This document shows, piece by piece, positions 1 through 8,885 of a DNA stretch of 64,000 nt. Below the pieces are notes generated by a model, which worked only from the letters and a program-made list of their open reading frames with translations, did not search any database and was not told the DNA's origin. The stretch's first letter is position 1. The number at the start of each line of letters is the position of its first letter. The position numbers and the translations under genes were made by a program. The DNA comes from Ponticaulis profundi (GTDB lineage Bacteria; Pseudomonadota; Alphaproteobacteria; Caulobacterales; Hyphomonadaceae): NCBI RefSeq assembly GCF_042659465.1, contig NZ_JBHSSW010000066.1:248001-312000 (forward strand), read 5' to 3'.

Positions 1-1145
1 TCGTGCTTGCGCGCCTGGAAGGTGCGCCAAAGGGATCGAAAGGTATTTCGCTCTTCGTGGTGCCAAAATTCCTGCCGGACGCAGAGGGTAATCCCGGTGA
101 TCGAAATGGCGTGAAATGCATAGGTCTGGAAAAGAAAATTGGCATTCACGCCTCTCCAACCTGCGTCATGGAATATCAGAATGCGACCGGATGGCTCGTT
201 GGCGAAGAAAACCGGGGCCTGGCTTGTATGTTCACCATGATGAACGCGGCGAGATTGAATGTTGGCCTTCAGGGTGTCGGCGCGAGTGAGGCAGCTTATC
301 AGGCCGCGCTATCCTACGCCAAAGAGCGCAAGCAGGGCGCTTCTGCAGATTGGAAAGGGGAAGGCGCCGCGCCGATCCTCTATCATGCAGATGTGCGCCG
401 CAACCTGCTCGAGATCAAAGCAAAAGCAATGGCCTCGCGCCATATCTGTTACGCGTGCGCGATGGCTGGCGATCTGAGCGTGTCTGAAACAGATCCCGAA
501 AAGAAAGCGGCCTACAAGCTGCGCGAGGATATACTAACGCCAATCGCAAAAGCCTGGTCAACGGACGCTGCCGTCGAAGCAACATCTGTCGGTGTCCAGA
601 TACATGGCGGTATGGGCTTTATGAGTGAAACGCTCGGCGCACAGCTGTTCAAGGACGTTCGGATTACGCCGATCTATGAAGGGACGAACGGCATTCAGGC
701 TGCAGATCTGGTTGGACGCAAGCTCTCGCTCGCAAACGGCGCAGGTATCCGGGAACTTCTCGATGAAATTCACAGCAGTGTCGAAGACGGACGCCAGAGC
801 AATCAACCGGTCGTGGTCAAGGCTGCAGACCGTTTGCGAGATGCAACAGAAGCGCTTGAGGCCGCTACCGAGTGGATGATGGAGAAGCTGAAAACGAATA
901 AGTCAGAAGCCTTGTCTGCAGCGACACCTTACCTTGCGCTGTTCGGAGACGTGCTTGGTGGGCACTACCTGCTTTCAGCGGAATTGAAGCGGGGGCGAAA
1001 AGGGGCTCACGGAAAGAAACTTACGCCGGTACTGGGCTTTTATGCTGAAAATGTTCTACCCTTGGCCAGAGGGAAGTCAGCAGCTCTGATCGGGGAGGTC
1101 GATTTTACAGCTGAGGAGGTGCTGGCTCTGTTTGAGGCAAGTTAA
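1..1145 (+). CDS. acyl-CoA dehydrogenase, C-terminal part (5' end outside window)
   Basis: Truncated by the window edge; about 380 residues are visible. It oxidises acyl-CoA to enoyl-CoA using FAD. The visible part starts in the middle beta domain (KGISLFVVPKFLP) and continues into the helical C-terminal domain. The segment YEGTNGIQAADLVGRKL near residue 225 is the typical acyl-CoA dehydrogenase FAD/substrate motif carrying the catalytic-base region. About 130 further residues after it are typical of the long (about 590 aa) DmdC/FadE-like subfamily with an extra C-terminal domain. Exact chain length or substrate cannot be told. The stop lies 12 nt before the MBL-fold gene, so the two are probably co-transcribed. 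Confidence 0.9.
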   Translation, partial: VLARLEGAPKGSKGISLFVVPKFLPDAEGNPGDRNGVKCIGLEKKIGIHASPTCVMEYQNATGWLVGEENRGLACMFTMMNAARLNVGLQGVGASEAAYQAALSYAKERKQGASADWKGEGAAPILYHADVRRNLLEIKAKAMASRHICYACAMAGDLSVSETDPEKKAAYKLREDILTPIAKAWSTDAAVEATSVGVQIHGGMGFMSETLGAQLFKDVRITPIYEGTNGIQAADLVGRKLSLANGAGIRELLDEIHSSVEDGRQSNQPVVVKAADRLRDATEALEAATEWMMEKLKTNKSEALSAATPYLALFGDVLGGHYLLSAELKRGRKGAHGKKLTPVLGFYAENVLPLARGKSAALIGEVDFTAEEVLALFEAS

Positions 1146-1157
1146 GTCTGGAAAACA

Positions 1158-2246
1158 ATGACAAACGTGACTGAACTGACCAATGATGGCCAGATTACCA
1201 AACCGCGACGACCAAATTTAGATTATCCATTTGACGAATCAGAAGCGCCGACGCCGGGAACGGTCAAGAAGATCGTGGACGGCGTTTTCTGGGTGCGGAT
1301 GCCGCTGCCGATTTCACTGGAGTGGATCAATCTCTGGCTGCTTCGCGATGGCGATGGCTGGACCATTGTCGATACGGGCATGGCGACAGAGGATGCGCGC
1401 AATCACTGGCGAAAGATCTTTGAAGAATGTCTCGACGGTTTGCCCGTAAAACGGGTGATCGTCACGCACATGCATCCGGACCATGTTGGTCTGGCAGGTT
1501 GGATCACGCGGAAATTTGACTGTCCGCTTTATATGTCGCGTCTGGAATATACGAGCTGTCGAATGCTGGTCGCTGACACAGGTCGCGAAGCGCCGCAGGC
1601 TGGCATCAAGTTTTATGAGGATGCTGGTTGGGACAATGAGGCCATTGAAACCTACAAGAAGCGTTTCGGTGGCTTTGGTCGGGCGACGTCTCGTTTGCCG
1701 GATGCCTATATCCGACTGCGTGATGGTGATGAGATCGATATTGGCGGCTCATCCTGGCGGGTGCTCACAGGTGAGGGGCATTGCCCGGAGCATGTCTGTC
1801 TTTTCAATGCTGAGCAAAACCTCTTCATTTCAGGTGATCAGCTTTTGCCGCGGATTTCATCGAATGTGTCCGTCTTCCCGACAGAGCCGGAAGCTGATCC
1901 GCTCAGTGATTGGATCAACTCCTGTCTGAAGCTGAAGGCCGAGTTGCCTGAAGACGTGCTGGTTCTTCCAGCCCACAATCTGCCTTTCAAAGGCGCTCAC
2001 AAGCGTCTCGATCATCTCGTGCGTGGTCACGAGGTCGTGCTGAAGCGTCTGAAGCAAAAAATTCGAAATCCACATCGCGTGATCGATCTTTTCCCGACGA
2101 TATTCGGACGAAAAATTGAGCGCGAAAGCTACTCACTTGCGACGGGAGAGAGCATTGCGCATCTCAACTGCCTGATTGAGCGGGGAGAGGCTAAGCGAAT
2201 CGTCACAGAAGATGGTTATGTGATGTATGAGGCTGTGAATGCCTGA
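1158..2246 (+). CDS. MBL-fold metallo-hydrolase
   Basis: A 362-residue metallo-beta-lactamase-fold protein, probably a cytoplasmic hydrolase with two zinc ions. The metal-binding motif HMHPDH is at residues 104-109 (H104, H106, D108, H109), followed by the downstream ligands in GEGHCPEH, ISGDQ and LPAHN. The region after about residue 290 looks like the small helical/winged C-terminal domain seen in the relatives that act on thioesters or related compounds. Its position right behind an acyl-CoA dehydrogenase suggests a role in acyl-CoA metabolism, for example as a thioesterase, but that is inference. The substrate is unknown. Confidence 0.88.
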   Translation: MTNVTELTNDGQITKPRRPNLDYPFDESEAPTPGTVKKIVDGVFWVRMPLPISLEWINLWLLRDGDGWTIVDTGMATEDARNHWRKIFEECLDGLPVKRVIVTHMHPDHVGLAGWITRKFDCPLYMSRLEYTSCRMLVADTGREAPQAGIKFYEDAGWDNEAIETYKKRFGGFGRATSRLPDAYIRLRDGDEIDIGGSSWRVLTGEGHCPEHVCLFNAEQNLFISGDQLLPRISSNVSVFPTEPEADPLSDWINSCLKLKAELPEDVLVLPAHNLPFKGAHKRLDHLVRGHEVVLKRLKQKIRNPHRVIDLFPTIFGRKIERESYSLATGESIAHLNCLIERGEAKRIVTEDGYVMYEAVNA

Positions 2247-2269
2247 AGCAGAGAAGTGATTCCGAATTT

Positions 2270-2527
2270 ATGCAGGACCTCTCAATTCTCGAGAAGATCG
2301 GCTTCGCCTTTCGGGGCGTTGCGATCTTTGGTGTCGCCTTTTGCAGTCTCGTCGGACTTCTCATGTTGTTTAATCTCGGAATGTCGCTCCGGGGTGTCTT
2401 CTTTGCGGCTTTGATTCTGATTCCCGTCTTTGCGTTTATCGGAATGGGAATTCTGCTCGCCAAAGTGATTATTGATCGTCTAAGTAACGAGGAAGACGAT
2501 TATTACTCCAAGAATGTGGAGCGCTGA
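2270..2527 (+). CDS. small inner-membrane protein, unknown function
   Basis: An 85-residue protein with two predicted membrane helices (about residues 14-35 and 40-65) and a short charged tail containing NEEDDYYSKN. No family is recognised. It lies 23 nt after the MBL gene and 3 nt before the YbjQ-like gene, followed by lepB, so it is probably part of one transcript. The tight packing in a membrane/secretion cluster supports it being a real gene. The function cannot be inferred. Confidence 0.7.
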   Translation: MQDLSILEKIGFAFRGVAIFGVAFCSLVGLLMLFNLGMSLRGVFFAALILIPVFAFIGMGILLAKVIIDRLSNEEDDYYSKNVER

Positions 2528-2530
2528 ATT

Positions 2531-2845
2531 TTGATCACATCGACCACTGAAACCATACCGGGCCGTGAAATATCCGAGATACTCGGAATCGCTCGGGGAA
2601 ACGTCGTGCGCGCGCGATTTGTCGGCCGTGACCTGATTGCCGGTTTACGGGCCATCGTAGGTGGTGAGGTGTCTGAATATACCAAGCTGATGGCAGAGTC
2701 GCGAGAGCAGGCTCAGGACCGAATGCTCGACCATGCCAAAAGCCTCGGTGCCGACGCAGTGGTCAATGTCCGTTTTTCGACGGCGATGATCCTCCAAGGA
2801 ACATCCGAAATTCTTGTTTATGGTACTGCGGTAAAATTGAAATGA
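2531..2845 (+). CDS. YbjQ/UPF0145 family protein
   Basis: A 104-residue protein matching the YbjQ (UPF0145) family, from the start (ITSTTETIPGREISEILGIA) through the conserved GLRAIVGGEVSEYTKLMAES core to GADAVVNVRFSTAMILQG. These proteins form small pentameric assemblies and their function is not established; a heavy-metal-binding role has been suggested. The start is TTG with a GGAG about 9 nt upstream; no ATG lies near the conserved N-terminus. Its stop overlaps the lepB start (ATGA), which implies translational coupling. Confidence 0.88.
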   Translation: MITSTTETIPGREISEILGIARGNVVRARFVGRDLIAGLRAIVGGEVSEYTKLMAESREQAQDRMLDHAKSLGADAVVNVRFSTAMILQGTSEILVYGTAVKLK

Positions 2846-3675
2846 GTAAATCTGAGTCCGAACACAAATCTGGTGCAGATAAACTGCTCCATGAAGTGAA
2901 GGAATTGCTGGTCACGATCGCGATTTTTTTGCCGATTTGGTTCGTTGTATATTTCGTCGCATTCGAACTTCGCTCGATTCCTAGTGAGAGCATGGTGCCG
3001 ACGCTTCAGGTCGGCGATCGCGTGGCGGTTTCCAAATTCGCTTATGGGTACTCCAAGCACTCGGTGCCGCTGGGCCTCGGCAAATATCTGCCGCTCGGCG
3101 ATGGGCGCGTTTTCGGCAGCCAGCCAGAGCGTGGTGATGTGATCGTCTTCAAACACCCTCATCTGGATCGCGTCATGATCAAGCGCCTCATCGGCCTGCC
3201 AGGCGACCGAATTGAGGTGCGCGACAACCGTATCTTCCTGAACGGTGAGGTTTTGCCTCAGGAACCCATGCGGCGCGTGGTCTATGCAGAAGCGCGCCAG
3301 AATATTCGTACGCAATCAGACGAGCTGGTCGAAACCATGCCGAACGGCAAGTCCTATCTTGTGCATGATATTCTGAGCCGGCCAAATCGCAGCACGCCGG
3401 TCTTTGAAGTCCCGGAAGGTCACTATTTCTTCATGGGTGACAACCGCGATAATTCAGCCGATTCCCGGGAGTTGATCGGACACTGTCTGGAAAACAGCCA
3501 GGGTGTGATTGACCAGGCTGGCTGTCCGCCGCGTTCTGCGTATGAAGAACCGACGATTGGATACGTGCCGTATGAGAACCTGATCGGCCGCGCTGAGATC
3601 GTCCTGTTCACGCTGAATTTCTGTGGGCGCTACGAAACAGGCTGCCCAAAGGGCCGGGTCTGGAAAAGTTTGTAG
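2842..3675 (+). CDS. lepB: signal peptidase I
   Basis: A 277-residue inner-membrane protease that removes signal peptides from exported preproteins. One N-terminal membrane helix (about residues 22-42) anchors it. The catalytic serine is in the motif IPSESMVPTL (S50) and the general-base lysine is in MIKRLIGLPGD (K114). The late box GDNRDNSADSR is also present. The length fits alphaproteobacterial LepB. It overlaps the upstream YbjQ-family gene by 4 nt. Unlike many relatives it is not beside rnc/era here. Confidence 0.96.
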   Translation: MSKSESEHKSGADKLLHEVKELLVTIAIFLPIWFVVYFVAFELRSIPSESMVPTLQVGDRVAVSKFAYGYSKHSVPLGLGKYLPLGDGRVFGSQPERGDVIVFKHPHLDRVMIKRLIGLPGDRIEVRDNRIFLNGEVLPQEPMRRVVYAEARQNIRTQSDELVETMPNGKSYLVHDILSRPNRSTPVFEVPEGHYFFMGDNRDNSADSRELIGHCLENSQGVIDQAGCPPRSAYEEPTIGYVPYENLIGRAEIVLFTLNFCGRYETGCPKGRVWKSL

Positions 3676-3735
3676 TCTGAATTAAGCTTCAATTTGAAGG
3701 TTTCTGACATGGTCCCTCCGGTGAAGGAGGGACAC

Positions 3736-4905
3736 ATGTTCTGCAAGCTAGTTCGGTTTCAGGAACTGACGACGTCAGACTTATCGGTCTGGAAGTCTCT
3801 GATTTCGGCTCAGCCGGGATATGAGAGCCCGTTTTTCCATCCATTTTTTACACAGACCGTTTCAACCGTGCGGAACGACATATGGGTTCTGCTTCACGGG
3901 CGCGGCGAACAACTAGAGTTTATCTGGCCGCTCCAGAAAACGGGGCATAGCGCAGATCCTGTCGGGGCGCCTTTTTCAGATTATCATGGTCCGATTTTAA
4001 GTCCGGACTGGGCGGGCGATCTTGAATCGGTCCTCGCTGCGGTTGGACTAAGCTCGGTTCGTTTCACGACCCTATATGACCCGAAACGGCGCTTCTTTGA
4101 CACAGAGATCGAACGTGACGGCGCGTATATCTGCGATCTTAGCAAAGGTGCTGATGCGTTCTTTGATGAGCAGGCTGCGCTCTATCCCAAGCATGCGAAG
4201 AAAATGCGCCGGCTTGTTCGAAAGTTTGAACGCGAAGTCGGTCAGACCGAGTTCCAGTTTGACGATAGGTCAGAGGAACATTGGCAGTCCGTGATCTCTT
4301 GGAAACGCCAACAGTATCAGGAGACCGGTCGTCACGATGTTCTGGCACCGGACTGGGTTCAGAATATGATGAAAACGCTTTGGCGCGACGGGATTCCCGA
4401 GTGTCATGGCGTGTTGCACACGCTGGTCTTCAATGGACGTTTGGTTGCAGGCGAGTTCAACCTTGCCAGCGATCACGTGCTTCACGGCTGGATCCCGGTC
4501 TATGATGACGAGTTCAAAGCTTATGCTCCCGGTTATCTCATTCTGGATGAGATCATTCGGGCGGCCGCTCACCGTGGGTATCAGGAACTGGATCTCGGTG
4601 TTTCTGCCGGTCACTACAAAAAATACTATTCAAGCTATCAGATGCAGGTCGTGCGAGGTGTGCTTCGCGATACGACGTCAGGTCTATCGATTTCGAAGAT
4701 CGGAGAAGATGCTTGGCGTTGGCTTGAAGATGCGCATGTCCCGAAAGTTTCACACCTCGCAGGGAAAGTGCGCCGGCGCTACGCAATGATTCGAACGGTC
4801 GAGACATCGTTTTCAGGACGAATGTCAGGAATGTTTGGCGCAGCGAAACAGCTCCGAAGCCCAGCAGTCAGCGAGACGAATTCCACGACAACTGCTTCTG
4901 ATTAG
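3736..4905 (+). CDS. GNAT-like acetyltransferase (CelD/BcsL, FemAB-like)
   Basis: A 389-residue protein with the pattern of the Acetyltransf_6 (CelD/BcsL) family: a divergent N-terminal half, then a GNAT-like half containing VFNGRLVAGEFNLASD, HGWIPVYDDEFKAYAPGYLI and the typical LDLGVSAGHYKKYYSSY. Such proteins often act in exopolysaccharide or envelope modification; no partner genes for that are adjacent. The start at 3736 is chosen because GGAGG (3726-3730) lies 5 nt before it. In-frame starts at 3694 (TTG) and 3709 (ATG) have no such site. The substrate is unknown. Confidence 0.8.
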   Translation: MFCKLVRFQELTTSDLSVWKSLISAQPGYESPFFHPFFTQTVSTVRNDIWVLLHGRGEQLEFIWPLQKTGHSADPVGAPFSDYHGPILSPDWAGDLESVLAAVGLSSVRFTTLYDPKRRFFDTEIERDGAYICDLSKGADAFFDEQAALYPKHAKKMRRLVRKFEREVGQTEFQFDDRSEEHWQSVISWKRQQYQETGRHDVLAPDWVQNMMKTLWRDGIPECHGVLHTLVFNGRLVAGEFNLASDHVLHGWIPVYDDEFKAYAPGYLILDEIIRAAAHRGYQELDLGVSAGHYKKYYSSYQMQVVRGVLRDTTSGLSISKIGEDAWRWLEDAHVPKVSHLAGKVRRRYAMIRTVETSFSGRMSGMFGAAKQLRSPAVSETNSTTTASD

Positions 4906-4988
4906 TAATATCACTCTGGCAAACTCTTGCGGGGCCAGCGCGCCACCGTTAACAGGGATGTCTTGTATCGTTTTTTCGGGAGGGGCGT

Positions 4989-5639
4989 GTGACCGATTCA
5001 AAGTCCGGTCAGACGGATTCAGATCACTTGCAGGAAGTTTTGCAAATCTCGGAAAAAGATGGCGAGCGTCCTGGCCCGATCATTGTTTCCCGTCATGGCA
5101 AACCTGCACTGGACCGCAATGCGGGGCCGCGTCTTGACTGGCGTGCCTATAAAGACTGGTGGGCGCGATATGAAATCGGCAGCCTTGCCGAGGGACAAGC
5201 CGCGCCTGAAGCGTTGAAGGAAATCGTCAAAGACAGCGACGTGGTTCTGTCGTCTTCGCGTCCCCGGGCGTTTGAAACGGCAACACTGGCGGCGCCATGG
5301 GCGACCATCGAACAGTCAGAAATGTTCTATGAAGCCAATTTGCCGCCACCGCGCTGGGATGGTGTGAAGTTCCTGCCCAAAACATGGAACATTCTGGCGC
5401 GTGCCGCTTGGTTACGCGGACACAAGCTGGATGGTGAAGGCATTCGTGACGCAGAGGCTCGTGCTGATGCGGCCGCTGATTATCTGATCAAGCGCGCCGA
5501 AGAAGGCAAAGTCTATCTGGCAGCGCATGGATGGTTCAATCGCATGCTTCGCCCACGCCTGCGCGCACGTGGCTGGCGATGCCGGATTGATGGCGGTGAC
5601 AGCTATTGGTCTTACCGCGTTTATGAACGTGTGAAATAA
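4989..5639 (+). CDS. histidine phosphatase (phosphoglycerate mutase-like) family protein
   Basis: A 216-residue cytoplasmic protein. The histidine phosphatase signature VSRHGKP occurs near residue 35, giving the phospho-accepting histidine. A later VYLAAHGWFNRML near residue 180 gives the second catalytic histidine. The spacing fits branch 1 of the superfamily, although the central part is divergent. The start is GTG, preceded by a strong purine-rich GGGAGGGG. It stands alone between the GNAT gene and xseB. The substrate is not evident. Confidence 0.82.
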   Translation: MTDSKSGQTDSDHLQEVLQISEKDGERPGPIIVSRHGKPALDRNAGPRLDWRAYKDWWARYEIGSLAEGQAAPEALKEIVKDSDVVLSSSRPRAFETATLAAPWATIEQSEMFYEANLPPPRWDGVKFLPKTWNILARAAWLRGHKLDGEGIRDAEARADAAADYLIKRAEEGKVYLAAHGWFNRMLRPRLRARGWRCRIDGGDSYWSYRVYERVK

Positions 5640-5711
5640 CGTCAAACGTTTCGAATCCTCGCATTGAGTTCATGACGAACCACCCCTATGGTCGATGTGA
5701 AGGAGACATGC

Positions 5712-5957
5712 ATGGCCAGCGAAACTGACGTTTCTCCACTCAGCTTTGAAGACGCTCTGAAAGAGCTTGAAGGCATTGTGGAACAATTGGAACGCGGCGA
5801 TGTCGCGCTCGAGGAATCCATCAAGATTTATGAGCGCGGCGCGGCGCTGAAACTCCATTGTCAGAACAAGCTTCAGAATGCGAAACTCAAGATCGAACAG
5901 ATCGTACTGAAGCAGAATGGTGATGTTGAAACCACAGCGGCTGATGTCGAGGCATGA
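5712..5957 (+). CDS. xseB: exodeoxyribonuclease VII small subunit
   Basis: An 81-residue helical subunit of exonuclease VII, which degrades single-stranded DNA together with XseA (not in this window). The conserved segment SFEDALKELEGIVEQLERGD and the following ESIKIYERGAALKLHCQNKL are diagnostic. The ATG at 5712 has AAGGAG 6 nt upstream; an earlier in-frame ATG at 5688 lacks a ribosome binding site and adds eight unconserved residues. The stop overlaps the ispA start (ATGA). The xseB-ispA-dxs order is common in proteobacteria. Confidence 0.95.
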   Translation: MASETDVSPLSFEDALKELEGIVEQLERGDVALEESIKIYERGAALKLHCQNKLQNAKLKIEQIVLKQNGDVETTAADVEA

Positions 5958-6856
5958 ACGATCAGAACGCTGCTGACTTTCCGACCTATTTAAATGAGGT
6001 CGCAGACCGGGTAACCGTCGCACTCGACCGGTTGATACCCCCTGCGGAGGGGCCGGAAGCGCAGCTGATGCGTGCCATGCGTTATGCCTCGCTTGCCACT
6101 GGAAAGCGCCTGAGGCCCTTCTTTGTGATCGCATTTGGCGAATTGTTCGGTGCGCCGGAGAAATCTCTGCTTCGAACGGCAGCGGCGCTGGAGTGCATTC
6201 ACACATACTCGCTGATTCACGATGATCTGCCGTGTATGGATGACGACGATCTGAGGCGCGGTCAGCCGACGGTTCACAAGCGATTTGATGAGGCGACGGC
6301 TGTTCTTGCCGGTGATGCACTGCTGACGCTTGCGTTCGAGATTTTGTCTCATCCGGATACCCATCAGGATGGCTCAGTACGCTGCAAACTGATCGAGAAA
6401 CTATCCAGGGCGTCTGGCGCTCAGGGCATGGTCGGCGGTCAGATGATCGACATGCTTGCGGGAGATGTGCGCCAGGATCTCAATTCGATCACGCGCATGC
6501 AGCGTCTGAAAACGGGTGCGCTCATTGCGTATGCGGGCGAGGCCGCATGTATTCTGGGCGGTGCGAGTGATCAGCAGCGAAGTGCTGTCACAGGTTTCAC
6601 GCATGACCTTGGGCTGGCCTATCAGATTGCTGATGACCTTCTGGATGTTGAAGGCAATGAGGCGGAACTCGGAAAGGGTGTCGGCAAGGACGCTGATGCC
6701 GGCAAAGCAAACTTCGTCACACTTCTTGGAAAGGATGGCGCGCGGCAACGTGTGGAAATGCTCGCAGAGCAAGCGAAAGAACATCTCGCAATTTTCCGCA
6801 ATCGTGCCCATCTCTTGCTGCAATCCGTTGATTTTGTGCTACAGCGCCGTCACTGA
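5954..6856 (+). CDS. ispA: farnesyl diphosphate synthase
   Basis: A 300-residue polyprenyl synthetase that condenses IPP with DMAPP and GPP to farnesyl diphosphate. The first aspartate-rich motif, DDLPCMDDDDLRRG, starts at D90 and has the two-residue insertion typical of bacterial FPP synthases. The second motif, DDLLDVEG, is near residue 225. KRLRPF at about 51 binds IPP. The C-terminal DFVLQRRH is the usual family ending, so the protein is complete. It overlaps xseB by 4 nt and lies 32 nt before dxs, linking the MEP pathway entry enzyme with prenyl chain formation. Confidence 0.95.
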   Translation: MNDQNAADFPTYLNEVADRVTVALDRLIPPAEGPEAQLMRAMRYASLATGKRLRPFFVIAFGELFGAPEKSLLRTAAALECIHTYSLIHDDLPCMDDDDLRRGQPTVHKRFDEATAVLAGDALLTLAFEILSHPDTHQDGSVRCKLIEKLSRASGAQGMVGGQMIDMLAGDVRQDLNSITRMQRLKTGALIAYAGEAACILGGASDQQRSAVTGFTHDLGLAYQIADDLLDVEGNEAELGKGVGKDADAGKANFVTLLGKDGARQRVEMLAEQAKEHLAIFRNRAHLLLQSVDFVLQRRH

Positions 6857-6888
6857 CACAAAACAGACACGAATATTCTGGACCTGTT

Positions 6889-8799
6889 ATGCCTAAAACG
6901 CCTCTTTTGGATCAGGTGCATTCACCTGCAGACCTGAAAAACAAGACGCCCGAAGAACTGATCGCAATTTGTAGCGAACTGCGAACAGAAACGATCGACG
7001 CTGTCTCTCAAACGGGTGGGCACTTAGGTGCAGGACTGGGGGTCGTCGAACTCACAGTCGCGATTCACAGCGTGTTTGATACGCCGCAAGACAAGCTCAT
7101 CTTCGATGTCGGTCACCAATGCTATCCTCATAAAATTCTGACGGGGCGACGAGACCGTATTCGTACGCTGCGCCAGGGGGGAGGTCTCTCGGGTTTCACG
7201 AAGCGATCCGAAAGTGAGTATGATCCGTTTGGTGCGGCGCATGCTTCGACATCGATTTCTGCTGGGCTTGGCTTTGCCGTCGCTGCTGACCTTGATGGTC
7301 GAAAAGACAATGTGATCTGCGTGATTGGCGATGGGGCCATGTCCGCTGGCATGGCGTATGAAGCCATGAACAATGCGGGCGCTCTGAACAAACGCCTCAT
7401 CGTGATCCTGAACGACAATGACATGTCCATTGCGCCCCCTGTCGGTGCCATGAGCAACTATCTGTCGAAGCTGGTGTCAGGAAAGCCATATCGCTCTCTG
7501 CGTAAGCTTGCGAAAAATGTCGTCAAACCGATGGGGCTGGAAAAGCCGGTTCGCAAAGCCGAGGAATATGCGCGTGGCTTTGCCATGGGCGGCACCATGT
7601 TCGAGGAACTGGGATTTTACTATGTCGGCCCAATTGACGGGCATGATGTGAAGTCGCTCGTTTCGATCCTTGAGAATGTTCGCGACACGATGGACGGCCC
7701 GGTTCTCATCCATGCGGTGACGCAGAAGGGCAAAGGCTATGCGCCGGCCGAGAATGCGTCAGACAAGTATCATGGCGTTTCGAATTTCAACGTCGTAACC
7801 GGTGAGCAAAAGAAAGCGAAAGCCAACGCTCCGAGCTATACCAGTGTCTTTGGTAAGACCCTGACGGAATTGGGGGAGAAGGACGAAAAGATCGTCGCCA
7901 TCACCGCTGCGATGCCATCAGGTACAGGCGTTTCGACCTTTGCTGAACGGTTCCCGGAGCGGTCTTTCGATGTCGGCATTGCCGAACAGCATGCTGTGAC
8001 ATTCGCAGCAGGTATGGCAGCGGATGGCTTCAAGCCTTTCACAGCGATATATTCGACCTTCCTGCAGCGCGCCTATGATCAGGTCGTTCATGACGTCGCT
8101 ATTCAGAAGCTACCCGTACGTTTTGCGATTGACCGCGCGGGTCTTGTTGGCGCCGATGGTGCCACGCACGCAGGCAGCTTTGACATCGCATTTATGGGCA
8201 ATCTGCCTGATATGGTTTGCATGGCTGCAAGCGATGAGGCGGAACTTGCCCGTATGGTGCTCACCTCACTCGAGATTGATGATCGGCCATCTGCTTTCCG
8301 GTATCCGAGAGGCGAGGGCGTGGGCGTCGAAATGCCGGACGTGCTCCAGCCATTGGAAATCGGTCGTGGCCGCGTCATTCAACAGGGTACATCGATTGCT
8401 TTGTTGTCGTATGGCACCAGACTGCAGGAGGTTCTCAAAGCCGCTGAAATGCTTCAGGCGCAGGGCCTCTCGACAACCGTTGCGGATGCCCGTTTCGCCA
8501 AACCGCTCGATCATGACCTCATCAAGCACTTGTCGAAAGAGCATGAAGTGCTGGTGACCATCGAAGAAGGCGCTGTTGGCGGCTTTGGTGGATTCACGCT
8601 TCAGCACATGGCCCAACATGGCTTGCTGGATAACGGTCTGAAAGTCAGAACCATGACGCTTCCGGACACCTTCCAGGATCATGACAAACCGCAGCTGATG
8701 TACGATACGGCGGGTCTGAATGCGAAACAGATCGCTGCGACCGCCATTGCAGCTTTGGGTAGAGGTGACGTAAAGGAACTTCCGGCGGTGGCCGGTTAG
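6889..8799 (+). CDS. dxs: 1-deoxy-D-xylulose-5-phosphate synthase
   Basis: A 636-residue thiamine-diphosphate enzyme that joins pyruvate and glyceraldehyde 3-phosphate in the first step of the MEP isoprenoid pathway. Visible motifs are the N-terminal SQTGGHLGAGLGVVEL, VGHQCYPHKILTGR, the ThDP-binding GDGAMSAGMAYEAMNN (GDG near residue 147), and the transketolase pyrimidine-domain motif FDVGIAEQHAVTFAAGMA with its catalytic glutamate. Length is standard. It is the third gene of xseB-ispA-dxs and probably relies on the same promoter. Confidence 0.97.
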   Translation: MPKTPLLDQVHSPADLKNKTPEELIAICSELRTETIDAVSQTGGHLGAGLGVVELTVAIHSVFDTPQDKLIFDVGHQCYPHKILTGRRDRIRTLRQGGGLSGFTKRSESEYDPFGAAHASTSISAGLGFAVAADLDGRKDNVICVIGDGAMSAGMAYEAMNNAGALNKRLIVILNDNDMSIAPPVGAMSNYLSKLVSGKPYRSLRKLAKNVVKPMGLEKPVRKAEEYARGFAMGGTMFEELGFYYVGPIDGHDVKSLVSILENVRDTMDGPVLIHAVTQKGKGYAPAENASDKYHGVSNFNVVTGEQKKAKANAPSYTSVFGKTLTELGEKDEKIVAITAAMPSGTGVSTFAERFPERSFDVGIAEQHAVTFAAGMAADGFKPFTAIYSTFLQRAYDQVVHDVAIQKLPVRFAIDRAGLVGADGATHAGSFDIAFMGNLPDMVCMAASDEAELARMVLTSLEIDDRPSAFRYPRGEGVGVEMPDVLQPLEIGRGRVIQQGTSIALLSYGTRLQEVLKAAEMLQAQGLSTTVADARFAKPLDHDLIKHLSKEHEVLVTIEEGAVGGFGGFTLQHMAQHGLLDNGLKVRTMTLPDTFQDHDKPQLMYDTAGLNAKQIAATAIAALGRGDVKELPAVAG

Positions 8800-8885
8800 T
8801 ATAGGTAACTATCTTTAGGCTTGATTTCTCGGCCTCAGCAAGGCAACTCCTAGATATAACTTAAAGAAATATCTGGGAGGAAGAA

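Noticed and set aside
5670..6320. A 216-codon minus-strand open frame over xseB and ispA
   Set aside because: Antisense to two well supported genes; low-complexity residue mix.
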